A DNA stretch of 64,000 nt from the NCBI GenBank assembly GCA_963802415.1, contig CAWDIH010000003.1, positions 124,001 through 188,000 on the forward strand, written 5' to 3'. A program made the translations under genes and the position numbers. This stretch comes from DATAES01 sp963802415. GTDB lineage: Bacteria > Actinomycetota > Acidimicrobiia > Acidimicrobiales > JACDCH01. Shown piece by piece: positions 7,664 to 16,958 of the stretch (positions within the stretch are counted from its first letter, which is position 1; every line of letters begins with the position of its first letter). Below the pieces are notes generated by a model. It was given only the letters and a program-made list of their open reading frames with translations. It made no database searches and was not told the origin of the DNA.

Positions 7664-9340
7664 ATGAGCGCCACCGTCGAGGTCCCTGCGCGCTCAGCGA
7701 ACGACACCGAGACCGCTGCGCCGTCTCGTTTTCGGCGATGGCTTCCGATCGCAATTCTCGCGGTGGTCGTGCTACTGCCGCTAAGGGGCCTGCTGCGCGC
7801 CCCCGGCCCTCCCATGGAAGAGGGCTTCATGCTCGCGTTCCCCGAGGAGGTGTTGCGGCGCGCGATCCCCAACCGGGATTTCCTGCATCTGTATGGCCCG
7901 GGGAGCCTCTGGGTGCTCGCCGCGGTGTTCAAGTTCTTCTCGACGACGTTGTGGACCGAACGGGTCGCCGGTTACCTGCAGCAGCTCGCGCTCGTTGCTG
8001 CCGTGTACGCCATGGTCCGTCCGTATGGTCGCCGCCTCGCGCTCGGGGGCGCCGTCATCGCCGCGATCATCATCATTCCGCCCATAGGACTCACCGCCCT
8101 GGCGTGGGTCGGGGGCGTGGCGCTCGGGCTGTGGGCAATGGTCGCCGCGCTGCGGGGACGGTTCCTGCTCGCCGGTGTCCTCGGCGGGTTCGCGCTCCTG
8201 TACCGGCCGGACCTCGTGATCGCCGCGGGCCTGGGCTTCGCCGTGCTGTGGCGTGTCCTCGGTCGCGCAGAGCGCAAGCGGCTGCTCGGCGGACTCGGCA
8301 TCGGGCTGAGTCCGTATCTCATCCACATCGTGATGGCCGGACCGGGCCACGCGTTCTACGGCATGGTGATCCAACCCGTGTTCCAGTTGCGCGCCGGTCG
8401 CCACCTGCCGTTGCCGCCTTCGTGGAGCCACTTCGACGGGTTCCTGCAGAAGGCGGGCGTGCTCAACGAACCGCCCTGGCCCTTCCCTGCGCCACCGTCG
8501 CCAGGCCAGCTCACCCTCTGGCTCCTCCTGCTGGTCGCCGCGGTGATCACGATCGTCGCCGTGGGTTGGCGGATCGCTCGCAGGTCCCCGGGCACTGTGG
8601 CGGGACGGGCGGTGCTCGTGATGGGCGTCTTCAGCCTCGGACTGCTTCCACAGGCGTTGCAGCGGCCGGACTCGACTCATCTGGCGTGGGTCAGCGCGGT
8701 GCCGTTCGGTCTGCTCCCGGTGGCGATCGCCGACCTCGTGCGGCGGGTTCGACCTCGTTGGTCGCCCGCGCGGCGACTCACGGTCGCCGCAGTCGCGCCC
8801 GCGTTCGTGCTGCTCGTTCTCGTGCCGCACCACACCTTCCGCACCTACGCGGACGCAGTTGCGCAGACGTTCGGCAGGCATCGCGAGTCGTACGTGATGC
8901 AGAACGAGGGCCGTAGCTTCTACTACGGCCGCAAGGACGCGGCCGACGCCGTGAACGCGATGCTGCCGGTCGCGGACCGCATTGCTCGCCCCGGCGACAA
9001 GCTGTTCGTCGGCACGGGCGACCTGCGTAAGACGCCATACAGCGAGGCGTTCCTCTACTACCTGCTGCCACAGACGCGTCCGGGCACGCGCTACATCGAA
9101 ATGGATCCCGGCGTCGCCAACCGCAGCGACTCGGGCCTCGCCGACGACCTCGCCTCGTCGGACATCGCGATCCTGTCGTCGATCCGCGATGACTGGGTCG
9201 AACCGAACGCGTCACTCGACTTCGGTTCCGACGAGCCGAACGAAGTCCTGCGACGGGACTTCTGCATGGTCGGCTCCTGGGGCCAGGGACTCTTCGGCCA
9301 CGGCCTCTATGAGCTCTATGAGCGGTGCGATCGCCGCTAG
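7664..9340 (+). CDS. Polytopic membrane protein, GT39/GT-C-like
   Basis: This 558-residue protein has a cytoplasmic N-terminus, a first span near residues 28-48 and about ten membrane segments, then a soluble C-terminal domain of about 150 residues. The first loop contains PPMEEGFMLAFPEEVLR and RDFLHLYGPGSLW, an arrangement typical of the dolichyl/polyprenyl-phosphate-dependent GT39/GT83 families, whose acidic residues sit in this loop. The next gene encodes a polyprenol-phosphate mannose synthase-like enzyme that could supply its donor. The start was chosen after the -10 hexamer at 7648; longer in-frame starts would overlap the divergent gene. Confidence 0.7.
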   Translation: MSATVEVPARSANDTETAAPSRFRRWLPIAILAVVVLLPLRGLLRAPGPPMEEGFMLAFPEEVLRRAIPNRDFLHLYGPGSLWVLAAVFKFFSTTLWTERVAGYLQQLALVAAVYAMVRPYGRRLALGGAVIAAIIIIPPIGLTALAWVGGVALGLWAMVAALRGRFLLAGVLGGFALLYRPDLVIAAGLGFAVLWRVLGRAERKRLLGGLGIGLSPYLIHIVMAGPGHAFYGMVIQPVFQLRAGRHLPLPPSWSHFDGFLQKAGVLNEPPWPFPAPPSPGQLTLWLLLLVAAVITIVAVGWRIARRSPGTVAGRAVLVMGVFSLGLLPQALQRPDSTHLAWVSAVPFGLLPVAIADLVRRVRPRWSPARRLTVAAVAPAFVLLVLVPHHTFRTYADAVAQTFGRHRESYVMQNEGRSFYYGRKDAADAVNAMLPVADRIARPGDKLFVGTGDLRKTPYSEAFLYYLLPQTRPGTRYIEMDPGVANRSDSGLADDLASSDIAILSSIRDDWVEPNASLDFGSDEPNEVLRRDFCMVGSWGQGLFGHGLYELYERCDRR

Positions 9341-9351
9341 CGACGCTCTAC

Positions 9352-9357
9352 TAGCCT
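9352..9357 (+). promoter_or_regulatory. -10 hexamer TAGCCT, leaderless
   Basis: TAGCCT ends 9 nt before the ATG at 9367. It lies in the 26-nt gap after the preceding gene. Confidence 0.45.
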
Positions 9358-9366
9358 CGCTGCGTC

Positions 9367-10092
9367 ATGCGCACGATGGTCGTCGTGCCCACCTATGAAG
9401 AAGCCGGGAACATCACCGAGCTCCTTCAGCGCATCCGCGCGGCCGCGCCCGACGTCGACGTCCTCGTGGTCGACGACAACAGTCCCGACGGCACGGCCAA
9501 GCTCGCGCAAGCCCTGAACGACGAGCTCGGGCACATCGACGTCCTCGTCCGCAAAGAGAAGGCGGGACTCGGCACTGCGTACCGTGCCGGCTTCGCCATC
9601 GGCATCGAGCGCGGGTACGAAGTCATCCTCCAGATGGACGCGGATCTGTCACACGATCCCGCGTCGATACCTTCACTGGTCGGCGCGTTGGACGACGACG
9701 TGGGTCTCGTGATCGGCTCGCGGTACGTTCCCGGGGGCCACATTCCTCACTGGCCCTGGTACCGCCGCTTCCTGTCCAAATACGGCAACGCCTACACGCG
9801 CCTCGCGCTCGGATTGAAGGCTCGTGATCTCACCTCCGGGTTCCGGGCGTGGAAGGCGAGCACGCTCGAGCGCATCGACTACAAGACGACGAACGCCACC
9901 GGTTACCTGTTCCAGATGGAGCTCGCATACCGGGTCGCGCGACACGGCGAGAGCATTGCCGAGGTCCCGATCACGTTCACGGATCGCGTGCGGGGAACGT
10001 CGAAGATGTCCGGCGCCGTGATCTTCGAGGAGCTCACACTCGTGACGTGGTGGGGCCTTCGCGACCGCTGGCACCGCTTGTTCTCGCGCTGA
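9367..10092 (+). CDS. Polyprenol monophosphomannose synthase-like GT2 glycosyltransferase
   Basis: This 241-residue, single-domain GT2 enzyme has no membrane anchor. VVPTYEEAGNI opens the nucleotide-sugar fold, VVDDNSPDGT follows, and the metal-binding DAD lies in QMDADLSHDP near residue 98. GSRYVPGG and LTSGFRAWK match dolichol-phosphate mannosyltransferases such as mycobacterial Ppm1. The expected reaction is GDP-mannose plus polyprenyl phosphate giving polyprenyl-phosphate mannose, the lipid donor for GT-C enzymes. A repeat hairpin begins 5 nt after its stop. Confidence 0.85.
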   Translation: MRTMVVVPTYEEAGNITELLQRIRAAAPDVDVLVVDDNSPDGTAKLAQALNDELGHIDVLVRKEKAGLGTAYRAGFAIGIERGYEVILQMDADLSHDPASIPSLVGALDDDVGLVIGSRYVPGGHIPHWPWYRRFLSKYGNAYTRLALGLKARDLTSGFRAWKASTLERIDYKTTNATGYLFQMELAYRVARHGESIAEVPITFTDRVRGTSKMSGAVIFEELTLVTWWGLRDRWHRLFSR

Positions 10093-10096
10093 CAAC

Positions 10097-10150
10097 CCGA
10101 ACTGGCGTGCGTTAGCTACATCTCGTGTGGCTGGTGCACGCCGAAACAGC
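10097..10150. repeat. Intergenic hairpin repeat, copy B
   Basis: This palindrome has 17-nt arms (GGCGTGCGTTAGCTACA and its near-complement ending in TGCACGCC), with flanks CCGAACT and GAAAC. It lies between two convergent genes and begins 5 nt after the plus-strand stop, so it could terminate both. No T tract follows. Several of its mismatches would be G-U pairs in RNA. Confidence 0.65.
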
Positions 10151-10176
10151 GGGGGGCGGCGGCGGGGGGCGGGCGG

Positions 10177-10893
10177 TCAGTATGGCCAGGGGGCCTTCTT
10201 GAGCTTCGTGACGATCAGGAACTTGAGGACGAGGTTCCTCGCGAACCACGGCAGCTGCGCCAGCTGCGCGAGCGCGTTGCGCAACCGCCCGCTGCCGGTC
10301 ACGAGTTGGCGGCGGTACTCGGTCATCGAACCCGACCGTCCCGCGTAACGGAACCGGCGGCCGAAGACGAGGGCGCGGAGGATCGCGAGCGTCACGCCGA
10401 CGGAACTGAACGAGTCGTGGATCAACATCGTCCCGCCCGGCGCGACGCGGCCGCCCCATACACGGATGTCGGCGAGCGCGGGTGCGAACCGATGGGCGCC
10501 GTCGATGTACAGCAGGTCGACGTCGCCTTCGACTTTGCCGAGTGCGTCCAGCGAGAACGCCCGCAGGTGCCGGACCCGCTCGTCCACCCCCGCAGTGCGC
10601 AGGGTCTCGTGGAACACGTCGTGGTCGACCGCCGCGGCATCTGCGTATCCCTCGATCTCCTGCGGTCCACGGTCGTTGCCTGCGTGAGGGTCGATGGCGA
10701 ACACGTCGACACCCTCTGGCGCGGCGGACGCGAGGATCACCGTCGAGCGACCGCGAAACGATCCGATCTCGACGATCTGGTCGCCTGACCGCAAACGGAT
10801 CGCATCGTCCCACAACCGGCGCGCCTGCTCGTCGGTCATCCATCCGTCGACCTTCTCGACGGCGCCGAGCGCCTCGTCGAAGGAGCCGACCAT
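10177..10893 (-). CDS. Class I SAM-dependent methyltransferase
   Basis: The protein has 238 residues from the ATG at 10893. Motif I, IVEIGSFRGRSTVIL, binds S-adenosylmethionine, followed by VFAIDPHAG and the acidic strand VDLLYIDGAH with GGTMLIHDSFSS after it. The pattern is that of the Methyltransf_24 (CmcI/cephalosporin hydroxylase-like) group, often found in glycan and natural-product clusters. The C-terminus is basic and hydrophobic and may touch the membrane. The start is supported by TAGGGT 8 nt upstream. The substrate is unknown, but the neighbours suggest a sugar. Confidence 0.75.
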   Translation of the reverse strand: MVGSFDEALGAVEKVDGWMTDEQARRLWDDAIRLRSGDQIVEIGSFRGRSTVILASAAPEGVDVFAIDPHAGNDRGPQEIEGYADAAAVDHDVFHETLRTAGVDERVRHLRAFSLDALGKVEGDVDLLYIDGAHRFAPALADIRVWGGRVAPGGTMLIHDSFSSVGVTLAILRALVFGRRFRYAGRSGSMTEYRRQLVTGSGRLRNALAQLAQLPWFARNLVLKFLIVTKLKKAPWPY

Positions 10894-10901
10894 GCCTGCT
10901 G

Positions 10902-10907
10902 ACCCTA
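10902..10907 (-). promoter_or_regulatory. -10 hexamer TAGGGT, leaderless
   Basis: On the minus strand TAGGGT ends 8 nt before the ATG at 10893. It faces the divergent hexamer at 10920. Confidence 0.5.
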
Positions 10908-10919
10908 GTGGTGGCCGAC

Positions 10920-10925
10920 TACCCT
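10920..10925 (+). promoter_or_regulatory. -10 hexamer TACCCT, leaderless
   Basis: TACCCT ends 7 nt before the GTG at 10933. The divergent promoters lie 12 nt apart. Confidence 0.5.
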
Positions 10926-10932
10926 GGACGTC

Positions 10933-12147
10933 GTGGGTCCGCCGGCGTCCAACGTGTCCGACGCGTCCAACGGCAGGAGGCCGAGCATCGCGAAGATCGG
11001 CGACATCGCCGCCGCGGCAGGCCTGCAACGAATCCACATGCTCTCGTGGCGCGACCTCGCCGACGTGGAAGCGGGCGGCTCCGAAGTGCACGCGGCCACG
11101 GTCGCGAAGCTGTGGGCAGAAGCGGGCATCGAGGTCACGCTGCGAACGTCGTATGCGCAGGGCCAAGCGCCCGTGGTCACGCGGGACGGCTACCGCGTGA
11201 TCCGCCGCGCCGGCCGCTATCTCGTGTTCCCGCGTGCCGCGGGTTCGGAGATGATCGGCCGCCACGGTCCTCGAGACGCTCTGGTCGAGATCTGGAACGG
11301 CATGCCGTTCTTCTCGCCGGTATGGAGCCGCGGCCCGGGCATCATCCTTCTGCACCACGTCCATGCCGAGATGTGGAAGATGGTGCTCGGCGAGGAAGCG
11401 CCGTGGGCAGCCACGCTCGGCGACACGGTCGAGCGCCGCATCGCCCCGCTCGTCTATCGCCGTTCGAAGATCGTCACACTGTCCAACTCCTCCAAGGACG
11501 ACATCGTCGAGATGCTTCATCTGCCCGCTTCGAACATCGAAGTCGTCGCGCCGGGCATCGACCCGATGTTCAGCCCCGGCGGCGAGCGCTCCGCGACGCC
11601 GACGGTGATGGCTCTCGGCCGGCTCGTCCCGGTGAAGCGCTACCACTGCCTCATTCGCGCCGTTGCCGAAGCCAGGCGCCGTCACCCACAGCTCACCCTG
11701 ACAGTCGTCGGCGTCGGCTATGAGCGCGAGAACCTCGATCAGGTCGTGCGAGAAGTCGACGGAAGCGACTGGGTCACGTTCGCCGGCCACGTCTCCGACT
11801 CAGAGCTCGTCGACCTGTACCGCCGGGCCTGGCTGGTAACGAGCGCGTCGGCCCGCGAAGGTTGGGGGATGTCGATCACCGAGGCGGCCGCGTGCGGAAC
11901 GCCGGCTGTCGTCACGCGCATTCCCGGTCACATGGACGCCGTGGTCGAGGGCGAGACGGGCGTCCTCGTCGACCGCGACGACGAAGCTGCGCTCGGCCGT
12001 GCGATCGGTGATCTCATCGCAGACGACGAGCAGCGCGCCCGGTACGGCGCTGCCGCGTTGACGCGGTCCGCCGAGTACTCGTGGGAGGCCACGGCCGCGG
12101 GCATCATGCGGGTGCTTGCCGCCGAAGCCGAGCGCCACCGCCGTTGA
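10933..12147 (+). CDS. GT4 family glycosyltransferase
   Basis: This 404-residue protein has the GT-B fold of GT4 retaining glycosyltransferases. The N-terminal half has DVEAGGSEVH near residue 50. The C-terminal half has GRLVPVKRYH (sugar-nucleotide contact), VGVGYERE, and the catalytic-loop signature SAREGWGMSITEAAACGTPAV with its EX7E spacing. It probably adds a hexose to a lipid or polysaccharide at the inner membrane face. The first 30 residues are weakly conserved-looking, but the GTG at 10933 has a leaderless promoter directly upstream. It overlaps the AftD-like gene by 4 nt if that gene starts at TTG 12144. Confidence 0.85.
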   Translation: MGPPASNVSDASNGRRPSIAKIGDIAAAAGLQRIHMLSWRDLADVEAGGSEVHAATVAKLWAEAGIEVTLRTSYAQGQAPVVTRDGYRVIRRAGRYLVFPRAAGSEMIGRHGPRDALVEIWNGMPFFSPVWSRGPGIILLHHVHAEMWKMVLGEEAPWAATLGDTVERRIAPLVYRRSKIVTLSNSSKDDIVEMLHLPASNIEVVAPGIDPMFSPGGERSATPTVMALGRLVPVKRYHCLIRAVAEARRRHPQLTLTVVGVGYERENLDQVVREVDGSDWVTFAGHVSDSELVDLYRRAWLVTSASAREGWGMSITEAAACGTPAVVTRIPGHMDAVVEGETGVLVDRDDEAALGRAIGDLIADDEQRARYGAAALTRSAEYSWEATAAGIMRVLAAEAERHRR

Positions 12148-15100
12148 GGCACGCAGCTCCGGGGCGGAGGCGACGCCTCCGCGGCACCTGGTCGCGCTGT
12201 CTGCGCGGTGTCCGACGCGGATGGCAACTGATTCTCCTCGCTGCGATCTGCTACGTCCCGCTCCTGTTCACGGCACCGGGGCAGGTCGGAGCCGACACCA
12301 AGGCGTACCTGTACCTCGATCCCGGTCGCCTGCTCTCGCGGGCACCGTCGATGTGGGATCCGAACATCGGCTTCGGAACCGTCTCGCACCAGAACATCGG
12401 CTACCTCTTCCCGATGGGGCCGTACTACTGGCTGGCGGACGTCACCGGCGTGCCGATGTGGCTGGCGCAACGGTTTTGGCTCGGATCGATCCTGTTCCTC
12501 GCGGGTGCCGGCGTGTGGTTTCTCCTTCGGACGTTGCGGTTCGACACGATGCCGACCGCCGTGGCGGCGTTCGCGTACGCGCTGACGCCTTACACGCTGG
12601 CGCTGGCGGCGCGGCTGTCCGTGATCCTGCTGCCGTTCGCCGGCTTGCCGTGGATGCTCGCGTTCACGATCCGCGCCATACGCCGTGGTGGCTGGCGCGA
12701 CCCCGCGTTGTTCGCGCTTGTCGTCCTCGCCGTTGGTGGTGTCAACGCGACCGCGCTCGTGTTCGCGGGCGTGGCCCCCCTGCTGTGGTTCCCGTTCGCC
12801 GTGTGGGGAACGAAGGAAGCGACGCTCGAGCGAGCGGCGGGCGCCTTCCTCCGCATCGGCGCGCTCACGCTCGTGACGTCACTGTGGTGGATCGCGGGGC
12901 TCTCGGTGCAGAGCGGCTACGGCATCCAGATCCTCCAATACACCGAGACGGCGGCCGTCGTTGCGTCAGCGGCAGTCGCAGCGGAACTGCTGAGGGGCCT
13001 CGGTTACTGGTTCTTCTACGGCAACGACCGGTTAGGCCCGTGGATCGAGCCGAGCGTCGAGTACACGCAACGGCTGTGGCTCATCGTGGTCACCTACCTG
13101 TTGCCGACGCTCGCGTTGCTCGGCGCGGCCCTCAGCCGCTGGAAGCACCGCGCCTACTTCGCCACGCTCGTGTTCGCCGGCGTCTTCATCTCCGTCGGCG
13201 CTCACCCGTGGGACGACCCGCCGCTGACCGGCCAATGGTGGAAAGCCCTGCTCAACAGCGACAAGGGCCTCGCGTTGCGGAGCACACCGCGAGCCGTGCC
13301 ATTGATCGCACTTGGGCTCGCAGTGTTCCTCGGGCTCGGCCTCGCAACGCTCGCGCGTTCTGCACCTCGGTTCGCGAAGCCGGCGGGCTTCGGTGTGATG
13401 GCTCTCGCGGTGGTCGCGTTGCCGCCCTTGTTCACAGGCGGGATGATCGCGGCCAACCTCGAGCGCGAGGACATCCCGCGGTACTGGCTCGATGCGATCG
13501 GTTCCTTCGACGCGCAGCCGCATGACACACGCGTGCTCGAAGTGCCCGGCACCGACTTCGCGTCGTACCGGTGGGGCAACACCGTCGACCCGATCACCCC
13601 GGGGCTCATGGATCGTCCGTACGCGGCCCGGGAGCTGATCCCGTACGGGTCACCGCCGTCCACGGATCTGCTCAACGCGTTCGACCGTCGCCTCCAGGAG
13701 AACACACTGGACCCACGTGCGGTGTCGCCCATCGCGCGGTTGCTCGGCGTCGGTCAAGTCGTCGCCCGCAACGATTTGCAGTACGAGCGCTATCGAGTGG
13801 CACGCCCGTACGAGGTCATGCCGCTCCTGACCGCATCACCAGGGCTCGGCACCCCGACCGGCTTCGGTCCTCTCGGCACCAATGAGGCGTCGGCCATCGC
13901 GCCGATGCAGGACGAAGCGGCGCTTCGTGACGACACCGGGTCCGAGTACCAACCCGTCGTGGCGTTCCCGGTCGACGGTCAACGGCCGATCGTGCGCACC
14001 GCCGGCGCGCAACAACCGATCCTGGTCGCGGGCGACGGCGAAGGCCTCGTCGGCCTTGCGTCAGCGGGCCTCATCGACGGCAACGAGCTCGTTCAATACG
14101 CCGGTTCGTTCACGAAGCAACCGCAGCAGCTCATCGACGCGATCAACCGGAACGCGTCACTCGTCGTGACCGACTCGAATCGGCGCCGTGGCCGGCGGTG
14201 GAGCACGTTCCGCGACAACGTCGGTTACACGGAACAGGCGGGTGAGAAACCGCTACGCACAGATCTCACCGACAACCGACTGCCGGTGTTCCCCGATGCA
14301 CACGACGATTCCCACACGGTCGCCGAGTATCCGGGCGGCGTTTCTCCGCGTTCGTCGAGCTACGGCAACCCGATCTCGTTCACGCCCGAGTTCCGCGCTG
14401 CGAACGCGGTAGACGGCGACCCCCGCACGTCGTGGCGCACGGGCGCGTCGGTCGACGTGCGAGGCGAAGAGCTCGAGCTCGACTTCGAGCAGCCGGTCGA
14501 TACCGACCACATCCGCGTGACGCAGCTGCTGACGGGCTTCCACAACCGGTCGATCACGAAGCTCGACCTCCGCTTCGACGGCAAGGACACGATTCCTTTC
14601 GATCTCGACGGCTCCTCGCGATCAGCCACGGGCCAGGTGCTTTCGTTCCCACGGCACACGTTCTCGAAGGTCGACCTGATCATCCGAGACGACGACTCCG
14701 GGAGGGAGTCCACGCCGTTGCGTCCTGTGCGCTTCACCGGCCTTTCGCAGGTCGGGTTCAGCGAGGTCGACGTCAATGGGATCCAGGGTGACGAGGTGAT
14801 CAGGATGCCGACCGACCTGCTCACCGCGGCCGGCGCCTCGTCCGACGACCATCCGCTGACGCTGTCCATGGAGCGGGCGCGTGTCGACCCCGCGGAGGCG
14901 GTTCGAGAGGACGAGGAGCCCGCGCTCGCTCGCACGTGGACGTTGCCGACCGCACGCAACTTCAACCTGACCGGCGTGGCGAGGCTCGATACGCACGCTG
15001 ACGAAGCCATTACCGATGCACTGCTGGGCGTCTCCGGACCGAACGCGACGTCGACGCGCCGCCTCCCCGGCGACCTTCTCGCGCGAGCCACGTCCGCGGT

Positions 15101-16616
15101 CGACGGCGATCCGACGACAGCATGGACACCTGCTTTCGACAGCCCTCCTGCGGGCGGCGATGCGATCGACCTCAACGCCGGACAGCCCGTGACCTTCAGT
15201 CACATGGATCTGCAGGTCGTCGCCGACGGTCGTCATTCGGTCCCGACCCATTTGCGGATCGACGGGGATGGTCAGGAGGCGGCGACCGTTGCCATTCCGC
15301 CGATCGCAGACCGTCCGGGTGCACGGGGTGCCGACGCGGTGGTCACGGTCCCCATCGATCTGCCTCAACCGGTGATCGGGACAAACGTGCGCTTCGTCTT
15401 CGACGGCGTGCGCGAGGTCATGACAACCGAGTGGTTCTCGAACACGCCGGTGCAGATGCCGATCGGCATCGCCGAGCTGGGCGTACCGGAGCTCGCCGCG
15501 ACGGTGCCATCGGGTTCCTTCGACACCGGGTGCCGCAACGACTTGCTCGACATCGGCGACACGCCCGTGGGCGTCGACATCTCGGGGACCGTTGCCGACG
15601 CCACGAGCCGCAAGCCGCTGCACGTGAGCCTGTGCGGGCTCTCGGCCGACGGCGTCTTCCTGGACAGCGGGAATCACGTGTTGCGCGCGGCCAAGGGTGT
15701 GGACACCGGCATCGACCTCGACTCACTGGTGATGCAGTCGTCCGCCGGCGGGAGCGCCCCGCCGCAGGTCACGCCGCTCGATCCGACATCGGCGCCCGGT
15801 CCCGCGGTGAAGGTCGACGGGCAAGGGCGCACGAGCTTCGACCTGTCCGTCAGTGGCGCGACGAAGGGTCAGCCGTTCTGGCTCGTGCTCGGGCAGAGCG
15901 ACAACAGCGGCTGGACGGCGTCAGTCGACGGTCACGACGTCGGCAAGCCGCAACTGGTGGACGGCTACGCGAACGGATGGCTGATCGACCCCGGTGCGTC
16001 CGATGTCAAGGTTGCGTTGCGATGGACGCCGCAACGCAACGTCTGGATCGGGCTCGCCCTGTCAGCGTTGGGCGCGGTGTTGTGCCTCGCGCTGGCCATA
16101 CGAAGACCCCGGTCGCGTGCGCTGACAATCGAGGACCCCCTTCCCGACCGGATCAGATGGCGGACCTTCGTCTGGTCACGCGGAGCCGACGCGCCGCGTG
16201 TGCGGACCGCGCTCCTCATCGGTGTCGTCGCGGGTCTCGTCGCAGCCGCGGTCATCGGCATCGTCGCTGGGCTCGTCACCGCTGTGGCCGTTTGCGTGGC
16301 GGCGCGACGACGGTGGTCGCGATGGTTGCTCGCACTTGGCGCGCCCGGACTCCTGGCGCTCAGCGGACTGTACGTTGTGTTGCGTCAGGCGCGCACGAAG
16401 CCGGCGGCGGGGTTCGAGTGGCCGGGCGAGCTGTCCGCCGTCCACCAGGTCGGATGGCTGGCAGTCGCCTTTCTCGTGGGCCTCGTGGTCGTCGACTGGG
16501 CGTGGGATCGAGCGAACCGCGTCAGTCGTCGTTCGGAGTCGGTGGGCGGCGAAGTTGTTTCCGATGACTCCGTCGACGCTTCTGTTCCAGACGACGTCGG
16601 CGTGCCGCCTCTGTAG
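12144..16616 (+). CDS. aftD: AftD-type alpha-(1->3)-arabinofuranosyltransferase, very large membrane protein
   Basis: The protein has about 1490 residues. GADTKAYLYLDPGRLL and MWDPNIGFGTVSHQNIGYLF near the N-terminus are the AftD/DUF3367 signature. A membrane domain of about 11 spans (to about residue 440) is followed by a large extracytoplasmic region with two F5/8C (discoidin)-like modules, near residues 735-830 and 970-1075 (both with AVDGDPxTxW), and four C-terminal spans from about 1300. AftD adds arabinofuranose from decaprenyl-phosphate arabinose to arabinan in mycobacteria. The acceptor here is unknown. The start is uncertain: TTG at 12144 overlaps the upstream stop (TTGA), as at two other places in the window. 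Its last 95 bp overlap arfB convergently. Confidence 0.85.
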   Translation: MRHAAPGRRRRLRGTWSRCLRGVRRGWQLILLAAICYVPLLFTAPGQVGADTKAYLYLDPGRLLSRAPSMWDPNIGFGTVSHQNIGYLFPMGPYYWLADVTGVPMWLAQRFWLGSILFLAGAGVWFLLRTLRFDTMPTAVAAFAYALTPYTLALAARLSVILLPFAGLPWMLAFTIRAIRRGGWRDPALFALVVLAVGGVNATALVFAGVAPLLWFPFAVWGTKEATLERAAGAFLRIGALTLVTSLWWIAGLSVQSGYGIQILQYTETAAVVASAAVAAELLRGLGYWFFYGNDRLGPWIEPSVEYTQRLWLIVVTYLLPTLALLGAALSRWKHRAYFATLVFAGVFISVGAHPWDDPPLTGQWWKALLNSDKGLALRSTPRAVPLIALGLAVFLGLGLATLARSAPRFAKPAGFGVMALAVVALPPLFTGGMIAANLEREDIPRYWLDAIGSFDAQPHDTRVLEVPGTDFASYRWGNTVDPITPGLMDRPYAARELIPYGSPPSTDLLNAFDRRLQENTLDPRAVSPIARLLGVGQVVARNDLQYERYRVARPYEVMPLLTASPGLGTPTGFGPLGTNEASAIAPMQDEAALRDDTGSEYQPVVAFPVDGQRPIVRTAGAQQPILVAGDGEGLVGLASAGLIDGNELVQYAGSFTKQPQQLIDAINRNASLVVTDSNRRRGRRWSTFRDNVGYTEQAGEKPLRTDLTDNRLPVFPDAHDDSHTVAEYPGGVSPRSSSYGNPISFTPEFRAANAVDGDPRTSWRTGASVDVRGEELELDFEQPVDTDHIRVTQLLTGFHNRSITKLDLRFDGKDTIPFDLDGSSRSATGQVLSFPRHTFSKVDLIIRDDDSGRESTPLRPVRFTGLSQVGFSEVDVNGIQGDEVIRMPTDLLTAAGASSDDHPLTLSMERARVDPAEAVREDEEPALARTWTLPTARNFNLTGVARLDTHADEAITDALLGVSGPNATSTRRLPGDLLARATSAVDGDPTTAWTPAFDSPPAGGDAIDLNAGQPVTFSHMDLQVVADGRHSVPTHLRIDGDGQEAATVAIPPIADRPGARGADAVVTVPIDLPQPVIGTNVRFVFDGVREVMTTEWFSNTPVQMPIGIAELGVPELAATVPSGSFDTGCRNDLLDIGDTPVGVDISGTVADATSRKPLHVSLCGLSADGVFLDSGNHVLRAAKGVDTGIDLDSLVMQSSAGGSAPPQVTPLDPTSAPGPAVKVDGQGRTSFDLSVSGATKGQPFWLVLGQSDNSGWTASVDGHDVGKPQLVDGYANGWLIDPGASDVKVALRWTPQRNVWIGLALSALGAVLCLALAIRRPRSRALTIEDPLPDRIRWRTFVWSRGADAPRVRTALLIGVVAGLVAAAVIGIVAGLVTAVAVCVAARRRWSRWLLALGAPGLLALSGLYVVLRQARTKPAAGFEWPGELSAVHQVGWLAVAFLVGLVVVDWAWDRANRVSRRSESVGGEVVSDDSVDASVPDDVGVPPL

Positions 16617-16938
16617 GAGCAGTCGGTCGCCGTTCCTTGTCGATCCGCAGGGCGGCCTCCAATCGTGCGGCGAGCCGCTGCTGGGCAAGGACACGGTTGC
16701 GCAGTTGCGACCGCTCCTCGTCCACTGCGACTCGTATCGACGGACCGAACCGCTCGAGCAGACGCGTGCGCTGCCGCGGCCCGAGCGACGGCGATCCCGC
16801 GATGTCGAACCGGACCTCGGCACGTGTGTTGGACCGGTTGGCGTGCTGACCGCCCGGACCGCCGCTCGGCGTGAACCGCCACTCGAGCTCGCCGAGCGGG
16901 ATCCGCAGCGTCCGGTTGACCCTCAGCACCTCCTCCAT
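16522..16938 (-). CDS. arfB: Peptidyl-tRNA hydrolase ArfB, ribosome rescue
   Basis: The protein has 138 residues from the ATG at 16938, or 144 from an in-frame GTG at 16956. The release-factor catalytic motif GGPGGQHANRSNT is near residue 28 and contains the GGQ tripeptide. A basic tail rich in R and K ends the protein, as in ArfB/YaeJ, where the tail enters the empty mRNA channel of stalled ribosomes. No codon-recognition domain is present, which fits the family length of about 140. Its 3' end overlaps the aftD-like gene by 95 bp on the other strand. Confidence 0.85.
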   Translation of the reverse strand: MEEVLRVNRTLRIPLGELEWRFTPSGGPGGQHANRSNTRAEVRFDIAGSPSLGPRQRTRLLERFGPSIRVAVDEERSQLRNRVLAQQRLAARLEAALRIDKERRPTAPTEAARRRRLEQKRRRSHRKQLRRPPTPNDD

Positions 16939-16945
16939 GGCCTCG

Positions 16946-16951
16946 TAGGAT
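16946..16951 (+). promoter_or_regulatory. -10 hexamer TAGGAT, leaderless
   Basis: TAGGAT ends 7 nt before the GTG at 16959. It lies just inside or upstream of the divergent arfB start. Confidence 0.5.
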
Positions 16952-16958
16952 CGCACGG

